Origin: Diphasiastrum complanatum
Taxonomy: Eukaryota; Streptophyta; Lycopodiopsida; Lycopodiales; Lycopodiaceae
Direction: 5' to 3'
DNA: 64,000 nt
NCBI GenBank assembly: GCA_029204225.1
Contig: CM055102.1
Coordinates: 15,746,229-15,810,228 of the forward strand
Positions 46,161 through 57,247 of the stretch are shown here, piece by piece (within the stretch, counting starts at the first letter, position 1; each line of letters begins with the position of its first letter). The translations under genes and the position numbers were made by a program. The notes under the pieces were generated by a model, which worked only from the letters and a program-made list of their open reading frames with translations, was not told the DNA's origin and did not search any database.

Positions 46161-46860
46161 CTAAGTGCCTATGCGAGAGTTTCCCATGGAAAAAAAATGG
46201 GAAAATACCAAAGAACCCTCGTAGACATAACTCTCATTATTTATAAAATATAAGAGAACATCGAGTAGAGTTAATTGATTAACAGGAGATGCGGATGAAA
46301 GAGAATCAGAGAGGATTATAGAACAAGGGAGAGTTTTCTGATAATCTGAATTCATAGATGTTTCAGCTTCAACTCCTATATCAATATCTGCATCATCTAC
46401 ATCAACTGGAGCAGATGCAGATGCTTCAATCAATGGAATAGTAGAAGATTCAACAGACTCATCATCTAAAATTTCAGCAGATATGTAAAAGACAAAAGCC
46501 ATTCCTTTGATTAGAAGGTGACATATTTTTTTGTGGATATCACAATATATATTTCTTTTGAAATGGTCATGCAGGTTAGAGTACGTTCTATTGTGTTTAT
46601 GCTTAGACGATGGTTGGGAATGCAAGGTCCTAAAAATGAACAAAACAAAAACTATCTATATCCTGATCAGGAGTACTAATAATCTGAGAAAAATTATCAA
46701 GAAGAGAAATATAATCATAACGATTCTCATAAACTAGCTTATCGATATCGAAGGGAGCAAAAAAAATACTAGAAAAATACTCTAATTTTTCAAATGGAAT
46801 GTCACTGACATTCAAAAAATCCAAAAGTTTGTTATCTAAGGACATGGAGGAACTAGCCAT
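46161..46860 (-). CDS. Hypothetical gene, two-part minus-strand frame
   Basis: Starts at MASSSMSLDNKLLDFLNVSD (46860, context AATATGGCT, a good plant start). Exon-like frame to about 46649, rich in Phe/Asp/Tyr (FSSIFFAPFDIDKLVYEN). A second frame, 46161-46643, is acidic (VDVDDADIDIGVEAETSMNS). A GT...TTTTAG intron from about 46648 to 46472 would join the parts in phase (DQDID to DESVES). That splice is my inference. I recognise no domain. It faces the histone-fusion frame at 48741 across a region full of a shared motif, so the two could be co-regulated or belong to one mobile element. Confidence 0.3.
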
Positions 46861-47231
46861 ATTGAATCTGATATCAGTTCAACGGGACTGAATGATTTCA
46901 GTCAAGGACTGAACAACAGTGCGCGCGTTGATCCGATATCGTTTTGACGAGAGTGAATTTTCCACAAGCACACGTCAGAAGAGACTGATATCACTTCAGC
47001 ACGCCTGAATGAATCCGACCGTGCACTGTATGTGAAGGCGCGCGTCGATTTGATATCGTGAGAAAGAAAGAAAATAAAATGACGAGTGAGTTCAGAATAA
47101 AAGATCACGGAATCAAAATATGAAAAGTGATGCCCATATTTATAGCCTATTCCTATTGATCACAGCCATACATTTGTCAAATAATGAATTGAGGAGCGTA
47201 GCCTATATTTATCCACCAATCAGAGAGAGAC

Positions 47232-47380
47232 AAATTTGTATCTACGTCGGAATACATTAAATAGTCTATCACTAGATTCTTCGAATCATCATTAGTCCTG
47301 ACCCCAAAATTTGTACCTACGCCGGAATACATTAAATAGTTTGTCACTAGCCTCTCCGAATCATCATTAAACAAATACTA
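47232..47380. repeat. 75-bp tandem duplication
   Basis: AAATTTGTAYCTACGYCGGA begins at 47232 and 47307, each followed by AATACATTAAATAGT and CGAATCATCATTA. Confidence 0.85.
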
Positions 47381-48196
47381 AACTAATATTAAATGGACAT
47401 AATTGAAAAACGTGTACGAGGGCAATTATTATAGTCTCTCATCCTATTTAAGCACCGTAAAGACGAAATTTTTTCTTTTGAGATACTTGTTCATTCAGAA
47501 CATTTTCAAAAGGCAGAGCATTTTGAAAGAGCCGATATCGATTCCACACCAGAGGACAAGTGCTTCACCAAAACAGATCAAATAAGCGTGCATTGATGAA
47601 ATACTCCGGTATGGCGAATCAAAAATCGGATCAACGCGCCCGTCCCAAAAGAAAGATTTTTCAACTTGGACTACGTGCATTGATTTGCTATTGGAATGCA
47701 TTATGAATCATCATAGCTTGCTTCGAGAGATTCCTCATACATTCAAAGCTAAAAAAATATCTGCCAAAGCAAGCTTTGATGGTTCATATTGCGTTCCAAA
47801 ATATTTTCAGTGCGTCTCAGATATCGGATCAGTGCGCCTGGGAGAAGAAAGTGATTTTCCACTTGGACTGTGCGCGTCGAATCGCTATTGCAAAAAACAA
47901 AAGATTTTTAAAAGTTGTCGAAATTATTGGACAACATTATGCATGATCAAAGCTTGACTTGGTAGACTCTTCATACTGTCCAAAGCTAAGAAGAATCTAT
48001 TGAGTCAAGCTCTAATCATTCATATTACCATCCAATATCGATTCAGTGTGCGAGAATAGCCTCTATGGTTTACACATGCAGTATATGTATGTCAATTTAC
48101 TATTGGATGAAATAATGACTGTTGGAATTTTTCAAAATTATAATGATTGGATATCAAAAAAGGCTAGGTACTTATAGCATAACCTTGTCAATTTTA

Positions 48197-48272
48197 GAAA
48201 TTAATTGTAGATGTGACCATACTTTTGTAGAATTAATTGTAGATGTGACCATACTTTTGTAGAAATTAATTG
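48197..48272. repeat. Short tandem repeat, about 35-bp unit
   Basis: Two and a half copies of AATTAATTGTAGATGTGACC with CATACTTTTGTAG. Confidence 0.9.
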
Positions 48273-48426
48273 TGGTCGTCATTAGCCATATCGACTAATC
48301 ATTTTGATGACCGATGGATATTTAATTGGATTTGATTGACAAGCCTCTGAATATCTCGATGTACTCATCACCGTAATCCGAGCCTCGGAATTCCAAACCA
48401 CCAAGTATGCAATCATTTCGGATTTG

Positions 48427-48428
<2 letters not shown>

Positions 48429-48508
<80 letters not shown>
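48429..48508. repeat. TA dinucleotide microsatellite
   Basis: About 40 uninterrupted TA units. The reading frames of repeated Ile-Tyr seen across it are artefacts. Confidence 0.97.
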
Positions 48509-48511
<3 letters not shown>

Positions 48512-48740
48512 TGGACGATGCTTAAAATGTTTTTCTTAAAGTCCTTATCATTCTCTACTTCCATGCGGTATCGATTCAGTGCGCCCGAAGCAACCTACCT
48601 ACATTCCGCTTTTACTTGTGTGTGCCCATTCATTCTCAGGTATCGGTTTGGTTTAAGTTCAGGTATTGGTTCGACGAGCTTGGCCTGACTTCTGATCCTG
48701 AGTTCTCCTTGTTCACGCGCTGATCTGATATTGGATAGTA

Positions 48741-50112
48741 ATGGCACGGACTAAGCAAACAACACGAATCCACTCTGGTGAATCCCAATCACATGAGGGG
48801 GACAAGGAAATTCACCACCACCGCCTCGTCCGCCACCACCTCCTCCTAGGCCAAGGGGCAAACGAAGAGACACTCCCTAGCTGAAGGATATTCGGAAGCT
48901 ATAGAAGTCCAATAATCTTCTGATTCCGAAAGCTCACATACAAAGATCCATCAGACAGGTTACAAGAAGTCTATCTGCAGATGTGAGATGGACTGTAACG
49001 GCAATTGAGGCGCTGCACACTGTATATGAGGATTTCCAAGTGAAATTTTTTTCAGATAGTGTTGTTGCAGCTGTCCATGCCAAGAGGGTGACCATCATGC
49101 CCAATGATTTCAACATTGTGTTCAGGCTACAGGACATATATGACAAATTTGTACTTTAGAATAGCTCCTTCCTCTCCTCCAAAACAAGATCTAGAGAAAA
49201 GAAAACGAAAGCAATTCAACCATCCCGGCTTGTTTTTTGAGTACAAAGCAGGAGTGTTTCAAAGAAGAGGAGGTCTCATGGCCCTCCTAATAAAGCGAGA
49301 GATTTTTCACAGCCTTCTCCTTTGCATGAGATTCTAACTGCTTGACAATATCCTCCTAAGTCTCCTTCTTCTTCTCCTAGAACTCAATCTCCATCTCCTC
49401 CTCCTACATCTTCCTCTCCTAATAAATCTCCTTCTCAAAATCTCAGTCTCCTCCTACCCTCACAAATATTAGTTTCCCACCTCATGTTCCAAGAAATGAT
49501 TTAGGTGATTTTGTAAATTTAAAGGTCGAATCAATTTTGAATGACAATTCTTTTAGTGGTTTATTTGTAGTACTTCCTTCACCCCCTGCACTTGCCTGTG
49601 TAAATACTCCTCAATATGTACAGTATGACCAATTTTTAAACACATATCTTAAAGCTTTAGGTCATCTACACAGTTTTAAGATGTCGAAGACCAATGTTGG
49701 TCTTCCCCTTTCTAAATTAGATACATGTGAATTAGAAAGTAGGGATAAAATGCGAGGGGACAATGTGGGGGGGGCAATTCAGTACTGGATGGAGTATTTC
49801 TGGACCCCACTGTTAATAGATGTAGCTTTGTTTCCGTTTCAATTCATGGTTGCTTTTGATTTCCTTGAATTCAAAAGTCTGCATGATGATATGCTCCAAT
49901 ACGTTAGACTTGGGACTCCTATTCTCGTGCTCTCATACATAACAAAGTAAGTGTATTTCTATCAGATTTTATTAAGTTGAATTTTTTATATGAATTTTGA
50001 TTTCACATTCATTCTCATAAATTTATTGTTTTCTGATTGCAGTGATCATGGAGCTTATATGTGTTGTCCTTATATGCCAATGATGAGGGTGTGTGTAATC
50101 CAGTTTGTTTAA
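48741..50112 (+). pseudogene. CENH3-like histone fold fused to Ser/Pro linker and unknown domain
   Basis: Starts MARTKQTTRIHSGES, the histone H3 N-terminus. After a shift near 48790 a Pro/Arg-rich tail (GNSPPPPRPPPPPPRPRGKR) leads into a full histone fold in one frame, 48875-49156: LKDIRKL-stop-KSNNLLIPKAHI, RQVTRSLSADVRWTVTAIEA, then VHAKRVTIMPNDFNIV. LLIP and Arg-Trp recall CENH3, while loop 1 has H3 length. TAG at 48902 stands for the conserved Gln. The same frame continues as a basic then Ser/Pro-rich linker (SKKRRSHGPPNKARDFS, PKSPSSSPRTQSPSPPP), shifts near 49437, and enters an open domain of about 170 residues (ESILNDNSFSGLFVVLPSPP, IQYWMEYFWTPLLIDVALFP). A consensus splice pair (GTAAGT at 49947, GCAG at 50042) would add DHGAYMCCPYMPMMRV up to the stop at 50110. 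The last domain is unknown to me. Confidence 0.6.
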
Positions 50113-50122
50113 AGATGAACAC

Positions 50123-50126
<4 letters not shown>

Positions 50127-50202
<76 letters not shown>
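50127..50202. repeat. AC dinucleotide microsatellite
   Basis: About 38 AC units between the fusion pseudogene and the copia LTR. Confidence 0.97.
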
Positions 50203-50207
<5 letters not shown>

Positions 50208-50239
50208 TGCCAGGAGCCATATCCAGAAAATAATGGAAC

Positions 50240-52518
50240 TCTTTCCAGTACCACATGCAATAGCATATGTGTGGGCTCAGATTTCAATGTTGATCAATGC
50301 TTTTGATTGTTAATGCTTGTTGTTTGTCAAATTGCCAATCTAGATCAACTTTTTTGTGTCTAGTTTTTTGATAGATTGTTAAGCAAGCATCCAATCACTC
50401 TTGTGGATCTTTTATAGATCCATTTATGGTCCTAAAGTACAGTACTTTCACATGGTATCAGAGTGAAGTACAAGAGCATAAGCCATTGATCTAATGCAAA
50501 TCCATTTTTAGCAGGTTTTGGTGCTAAAAACTAGTATTGAGAGGGCAAGCTAGAATCTTGATTTTGGTGAGGAGATTTGATCCCAAACTTGGTAGGGGTC
50601 CAAATCCGTACTTTCCACATGTGTGGGCACCTTTGAACCTGCATTTAATGCATGCTATTCATCTGATCCAAAGAAATTCAATTTTTGAGCTTTTGATGTA
50701 ATTTTTGGTGGAAATCTTAGGATAAGCTACCAGATTAGATTTGACATAGGGTCATGAAATCTAATTAATCTAGGCTGAAATCAGGTCCTATAAACTTGTT
50801 TTACAGGTCTTGAAAGTACATCAAAAAGTGTGAGTGAGATTAAGTCATGTTTTTGTCCAAAAATAGCCAAAATTGGCAAGATTTGATTGTAAGTAGATTT
50901 CACATCATCTTATCTTCATTCCAACTTTGTGAGGGAGTGCTAGAACTGAGATTATAAGTCCATTTGTTGGATTAGAAATCTAATTTGAGTGAAGCACTAC
51001 AAGAGAGAGACCTTAGTGAGTTTCTAGAGACAATCAAATCCATTTCTTGGCAAGATTTGTTTGAAAGTAGTTTTCACTTCATCTTATTTTCATTCCAGCT
51101 TTGTGAGGGAGTGATAGAATTGTGATTATAAGTCCATTTGTTGGATTAGAAATCAAATTTGAGTGAAACGCTGCAAGTGTGAGACCTTTGTGAGTTTCAA
51201 GTCATTCAAATCTATTTCTTGTTTGTAGAAGTCACTAGTAAGATGGAATCTGCTGGAGCATACCTTCTAGAAGCTAGTGAGAGATTGAATTCTACAAATT
51301 ACGCTATTTGGAAGGTTAGGATGGAGTCACTCTTGGTGCTCGAAGACCTTTATGAGTTCTTGATTGAGGATGAAGATGAACCTCTAGGTGCACAGGAGTT
51401 AGCTAGATACAAGAAGAGAAGCAAAAGTGGAAAGATGTGTAAACTTGAAGAAGCACCTTTGGATCAACACCTTATTCAATTCATTGATGATCTGGAATCA
51501 AGTCAAGTGGAGGATCAAGCTCAAGACCCAAGGACTCCAAGAAGAACCATGAGTATCAAGATGGAGCCATCAAGGCTCAATCATATGGATCAAGCAAGAC
51601 AAGTTGTCTTTGGCAACATTATGTAGTTTAATTGATGTATTTTCAAGTGCACAAAATGCCTTGGAATCCATGGCTTGGCATGATGTATAGTTTTTGAAGT
51701 GTGCTACATGTATATAGATACATTTGTGGAACATCTTGTAAGGGATCCTTTAAGAGGTGGTGAAAGATCCTTCATGGACATCATTCTCTATTGGAGTCTC
51801 AAAAGTTCCTGGTTTGTAGCCGGATTTTTTAGACACTTCTAAAAGCATTCATTCATCTAGCAAGAGAGTTGTAGATAGATCAAGCTAAATTTGAGGAGGG
51901 GTGTGAATAATTGCCAAAAATTGGCAAATCTAGCTTGATCAAAACCATGAAAAATGGTGTAAATTTTGTACATAATTGGGTTCCACACATGTATGGCCAA
52001 AATGCCACATGGAAACCCACTCCTGATGTAGGTTAGGTCAAGTCAAGAGAGTTGGTCATGTCTATATGGTGGTCATCCCTACTTTATAGGACCTACACCT
52101 AAGTTTAAGGTAAAAATTTGACCAACTAGCTACCTACCAAGCATAACTCTAGGATCTAGGCTAGGGTTTCATTTTAGGGCAAGAAGGGTGAGTTAACTTC
52201 CTCGTTACATGCTGGAAATCCACCTAACTTCAAGAAGGAAGTCGAATTTGCTATGTATTCCAAGCTCCCATAGTAAGAAGATAGAAAATTTTTGGAGCTC
52301 ATTGGCAATCTCAAGCTAATTCACTATGTACATTGAGTTTTTGTGATTCAAATGAAACCAAATCAATTTCTACTTGTTTCTCAGGTTGAAGGCCGTACTA
52401 CAGCTTGTAGTACACACGTGGGGGCTCGGATTTCAATGTTGATTAATGCTTTTGATTGTTAATGCTTGTTGTTTGTCAAATTGCCAATCTAGATCAACTT
52501 TTTTGTGTCTAGTTTTTC
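50240..52518 (+). mobile_element. Internally deleted Ty1/copia element
   Basis: 5' LTR end (about 50240-50452), PBS TGGTATCAGAGT (50453-50464), leader, a gag start at 51244 (MESAGAYLLEASERLNSTNY, MESLLVLEDLYEFLIED), a polypurine tract (GAGGAGGGG, 51893-51901) and 3' LTR (51902-52518). The stretches 50276-50368 and 52424-52514 are nearly identical. Gag is cut after about 62 residues and joined at RYKKRSKSGK to a tail of unknown origin (LEEAPLDQHLIQFIDDLESS). No protease, integrase or RT is present, so it is a non-autonomous derivative related to the gag at 42032-43268. The left part of the 5' LTR and right end of the 3' LTR are missing. Confidence 0.8.
51244..51626 (+). pseudogene. Copia gag N-terminus with foreign tail
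   Basis: An intact open frame of 127 residues from the Met at 51244. The first half is Gag. The second half is acidic then basic (MSIKMEPSRLNHMDQARQVV) and does not match copia gag or pol that I know. If expressed it would give a short Gag-like peptide. Confidence 0.55.
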
Positions 52519-54074
52519 TGCACTCTGCCCAAAAGTCCCACCTCGTCCTGGCGACATGGAGCTCCATTGAGAATTGGAGTACGCTGAGCGCGTATGGCCC
52601 AACGCAGGTATTGCAATATTGCTACCAGTTTATAATAGCCTGTGCATTAGTCTGTGGCCTAACACATATCTTGGTTTTTGGCCAACACGCTCGACTTTGA
52701 AGAACATAAAATGAGATATAGTAAAGTTTGAGTGGGGCCTGTATCCTTTTGATCGAGGGTAGTGTCAGGTGAGAGATGACCAATTGGTGCTTGTCACATG
52801 GTGGAGCTTTCATGGACGTAGTACTTTTGACCTTTAGCGATTGTCAGAGAGAGTCCTCTCAAGGGACTATTAAGCTTCCACCTGTGAGCGGAACTGGAGC
52901 GTATGTGCCGGCCATCACACAAAGAGGAGAAATAGATTATCCATTGAGCAGTGCAGGCGGTTGGTGTTCGTGAACACCAACAGACGCATGCTGAATCGCG
53001 CACGCACACAGAGTGACTGTTTGATCGAGGTGAGTTAGCTAGTGACTTACTTGGTATTGCTTGATGTACTTGCGTTTCAAGGATATTTCTCTGACAAATG
53101 AATAAGTTTGTTAATCATGCATGTTTGTTTTTGCAAGTGAACACTGACTCCTGCATGGTGCAGATGACAGAGCTGTAACTCCTCAAGTACCACCTATGAA
53201 GGAGCTCGAGGATGAGATCTATCATGACCTGTAGAGGCACGGTTTGTGCGACGCCACAAGAGATCAGCCTAACGTCAAGAGAGAGGGAAGGAGGGAAATG
53301 ATGAGCTGTCGAGGGATGGCCGAGGGCAATTTGGGCCTGATTACGAGGAGTGGATGGAGGAGAGGGATATAGAGGCAGAGGATGAGAGTGAGCATGAGGG
53401 GGGAGAGGACATACAACACTTATTCGTAGACCCCGATGTTGAGACACAGGAGAAGCCAGCCATTCTTGCACCTAGGCATAGAGGGCGACCTAGATGTCCC
53501 AGGGAGGAAATGTGGGTTGGAGACATTGTTTGTAGGGCTGATTGGAGTATCACAAGCAATTGAGGGCCAAGTCGTCCTGAGTTTATAGGGCCTTCCCAAG
53601 GTGAGAGGGCCTAGAGGAAGCAACAGAGGAGGAGTGGAGCCAACTAGGAGGGGGGATAAGTGGGAGAGGGAGAGGGAGAGGGAAAGGGTGGGAGACGGAG
53701 GCTCACCACGACGCATAACACCCTCAGCGTGTAACTCCCTATAGGACAGTTCCACAAACTTCGATGACTCGAACTTTGAGTTAGAGGACGAGTGTTAGTT
53801 GTCAATGTTTATGAGACATTGTTTATCAAACATCACTGTATTTTTTTACGACCTTGAGCCCGACGTTATATATTGCCACATTTTTACATTGTCTTGTTGG
53901 TTTTTTTCAACATGGCTTACTTCGATATAATAATTATCACATTCTACATGGAGATAGACTTCTTTAACTATTCTAAAAAAAATAAAATAAGCATTTCTAC
54001 TAATCCCATAAACATCACATGCACCTAGTATCACATTTGCGTCCAACTAAGTTTGAAACTTATTCAAAACAACC
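52519..54074. other. Unrecognised; coding-like traces
   Basis: The + strand at 53354-53563 has an acidic open frame (EERDIEAEDESEHEGGEDIQ) ending in HRGRPRCPREEMWVG. Broken coding-like text also occurs at 52560-53000. The style suggests a dead transposase or plant-mobile-domain-type gene, but no motif confirms it. 53570-54074 is A/T- or purine-rich, with nothing seen. Confidence 0.25.
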
Positions 54075-54358
54075 TCTGCAATTTTATTTTCATTTTCAAA
54101 CCGAACATTTTTTATCGGTGTCTTTGCTGACTTTCTTGGTAAAACATGACTTGAAAATGATCCAATGCATGAACGATCTGTTAAATAGTTCTTTGCCACC
54201 AAACATGATCTGCAGCAAACATATAAAACTCAACTTATGTTTAATAAATTGATAATGCATATTATCAAATGCAAATAAAACTTGTATGACCAATACAAAT
54301 CAAATAAACAGTTTATCAAAAAACATACTTAAATGCTCGAATCGTTTTTTTTCTGATT

Positions 54359-54362
<4 letters not shown>
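54075..54362 (-). repeat. Dispersed repeat, copy 3 of the unknown coiled-coil family (3' end)
   Basis: Matches 10915-11205 on the same strand at about 85-90 percent by eye, including the last codons (IRAFKYVF then stop, versus IRAFKYVVI) and the 3' flank with TTCTTTGCCACCAAACATGATCTGC. The match breaks off at an AG microsatellite. Confidence 0.8.

Positions 54363-54420
<58 letters not shown>
54363..54420. repeat. AG dinucleotide microsatellite
   Basis: About 29 AG units, directly at the end of the dispersed repeat. Confidence 0.97.
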
Positions 54421-54423
<3 letters not shown>

Positions 54424-56047
54424 TTAAATATGGTTTTAATGGTTTGCTTTGCCCATGATTTTATTTCACACAATATACAGATTTAGTTGAATACATGCCT
54501 AGTGGGTAGAAAATCACTTAATGGACCAAAACTGGACGGCATTGTCTTGAAAATCTTGGCAAACTAGATCGATGAACTGCTCTCAAAAAAAACCTTTCAT
54601 TTGATAACCATATTGGCACTTAAAAAATCTCAAGGGAAAAAAAAAACGTTCAAAGAAACCCTAATGCAAATCCCAAAACACGTTCCAAAATGTGTTCCAG
54701 AACGCAGCCTGCAACATTGACCCAAACATATGTTACTAACTGGGTTTCTAAGAGTACGATGCATTATTAGGTGACACCAGTTTAGTGGAGAATATTTAAT
54801 TGCAGAATTAAAACTACCTTAAAAATATCTAAAGCTAGCTGAACATCAGCATTTAATGGATAGAATCATCGAATGAACTGATTGGTGTGCTACTTACAAT
54901 TATTCTTCAATTATAGCAAGTACTTTGATTTATAGTCTTTGACCATAAGGATACTTCATCCATTAAGAGCTTATTTGTTCCATTTTACCATTTCAGGCAT
55001 TTTCTCTAACTCATGTTCGACCAACAGCTTCACACTATACAGGCTCTGATTTTCTTACGAAGCAAAATGTCAATTAGTCTGTAAGTGTGAAAACCAGTCA
55101 CATAAATCGTGAAGTTATGTACAAAAAAAATATACTTGGAAGTTCAATGAACACATTGAAGGTAACGGATGGGCTGAATGATCTTTTCTGAAATAAAAAA
55201 AAAAGACCAAGAACATGGAAACATCTGATGCCTCCACATTCTTCAAGATAACATGCTATCTCATTTTCAGTGAGGCCAGGTTAACTAGAAAACCATTCAT
55301 TATTGTGCAGTTTCAATCATATTTCACCAGGCTCGATAATAGGCAAATAAATAGCAGCAGTAAAATGTACATAAAATGCACATAAACCTGCATCTGCCAT
55401 GTAGATTTTATTCTTGGCAAAAACCAGAAAAATAGAGATTACTTCTGTAACCTGTTTCGTGCAGTCCACAATTAGGAAACCTCTTACTAGAATTCATTGC
55501 AGTCATGAATGCCACCACAGTCATCACTTTATTTAAGAGAGGAGATAATACAAATGACAAGCCTGCAACTTTCCAGGTAAATTGCCTGGCACTTTGAGAG
55601 GATAACCCAATAACAGGAAACCTGATATCTCATGCATCCCTCAAACCTCACAGAACTGCTTGCATCTCAGGTACAAAAATGAGATTCGAAATTGCCAATG
55701 GTCACCCTAAACTCCTTTCTCCTTGTTGACAATTTTTTTCAAAGAATAGTCCTAAATGAAGCATATTGCACAAAAAACTGCTTTCCTCCATAATTGAGTC
55801 CCCAAAAATTACTGTTTTATAGTGCACAAAAACTACAAGATATATTACATGATGGATGATTAAGGGCCCTAGACCATGGTGGAATTTCTACCATGACATC
55901 TATAATCTTGTATTGAGAGCAGAATTTCTTAAGTAAATTTAAGAAGTATATTTACATACAAACCCCCGAGCAAACTTCAAAGGTGTTTCTTGTATGGACA
56001 CGGAAAGTGATCTCATTCCTTGATGAAATCTTCAAAATCAATTCTCG
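54421..56047. other. Intergenic and TatC 3' UTR
   Basis: No gene seen. The last few hundred bases before 56048 are likely the 3' UTR of the minus-strand TatC gene. Confidence 0.5.
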
Positions 56048-57247
56048 TTAATCAATACTGGTATCAACTTGAGGCTGTATCGCTTTAACAAGAAAAGCAC
56101 CACCTAAATAAAGGACAATCAATGGTCCGGCTAAAAGCACTTGTGTGAGAGGATCTGTTGATGGTGTCAATACCGCTGCTGCAATAACTGCTCCAACAAC
56201 TACATATCTCCAGACAGAAAGCATTTGATCTCCTGTTACAATTCTTGTTTGCCCTAGCAGTAACTGTATCACTGGTACCTGAAAATCATACAATGAATTT
56301 GAATGTCATATTGTTACATTATAACTGCTGGATTGAATGCTGATTCACCTTAGCTCTCATAAGCACAAATCCATCTCTGCACCAATGTCATTTTGTAAGC
56401 ACCACAGTGCAGACCCTCAGTTCAGGTAACTCATCATCACTGTCATTTTTCTTTAACAAACGTGAGAGGTAACATCTGGCACCTTAGCAAAAGACATCCC
56501 CCTAGACCACCTTCACAATTTCACCTAGAGACCTCATGAATGATCATTCGCACAATGATGATTGAAGGTGGCTACGAAGTACAATAGCTCCTTCATACTT
56601 TACATCTATCACAATTTCTCCAAACACACCCTTTAATTTTGGATATTGCACGAGCTCAAACCATAGTTTTTGTTACATGCCAGCTCAGTGAAAATCTACA
56701 GAAAGTTGCAAAAGCAGAAATCTAAGGACAAGCTTTGAAAAGGTAACTCTACCATTTGTCAATGTTAATCACGAAACATTCAACAAGGATGCAAACATGT
56801 ATCTACAACATTATGCTCTGCTGTTCACAATTTCTCTTATACTTCATGCTCGAAAGGTTTACTAGCGAAACAACCTGATTTGTAAGAATATAGACAGACT
56901 GTAGAAAAACTTCTTGGAACCTCTTTTTGCAGGCAGTAGGCAAGAAATATGAATACCTGAAACGCTAAACCGGTACTGAACAGTAGCACTAGTATGAACT
57001 CAAAATATTGATCTATAGACCAAAAAGACTCCACCACTCCTTCCGCATATGACACAAAAAAGTTCAATGCAGCTGGTGTTAAGACTGAATACGAAAAGAC
57101 CAGGCCTGTGTAGAAAAGAAGTGAAGAACCAAAAACTATTGGCCCCAAAAATTTCCTCTCGCTTCGTGTCAATCCAGGAAGCACAAATGCAATAATCTCA
57201 TAAAGGATCACAGGACTACCAACAAGTAGGCCACAATAACCCGAGAC
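56048..57247 (-). CDS. TATC: Chloroplast Sec-independent translocase TatC, last two exons
   Basis: The penultimate exon, 56957-57247 (97 residues, GCAG before and GTATTC after), encodes [54 protein letters not shown] and [14 protein letters not shown]. The last exon, 56048-56278 (76 residues plus stop), starts [20 protein letters not shown] and includes [39 protein letters not shown]. Both match TatC membrane helices 2-6, including the conserved TPSTDPLTQ loop. TatC is the thylakoid membrane receptor that, with Hcf106 and Tha4, binds twin-arginine signal peptides and translocates folded proteins. The intron between is 678 bases. Exons for the transit peptide, stromal N-terminus and helix 1 were not found up to 64000, so they lie further upstream. 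The coding parts are intact. Confidence 0.93.

Larger units (their letters stand above)
46861..48740. promoter_or_regulatory. Motif array between divergent reading frames
   Basis: A motif close to GATATCGATTCAGTGCGCC occurs about ten times in either orientation: near 46872, 46920, 46986, 47037, 47527, 47625, 47818, 48030, 48567 and, reversed, 48717, just before the ATG at 48741. Units at 47625, 47818 and 48030 also share flanking sequence (GAAAGATTTT.CAACTTGGACT), with spacing of about 190-215. It could be a bidirectional promoter, subterminal binding sites of a DNA transposon, or a decayed satellite. Confidence 0.45.

Noticed and set aside
48322-48688. Open frames of alternating Ile-Tyr on both strands
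   Set aside because: They are translations of the TA microsatellite at 48429-48508.
48741-49159. Functional canonical histone H3 gene
   Set aside because: The tail and fold diverge strongly from H3, with frameshift and stops; at best a CENH3-like variant remnant.
50015-50306. Open frames of Cys-Val or Thr-His repeats
   Set aside because: Translations of the AC microsatellite at 50127-50202.
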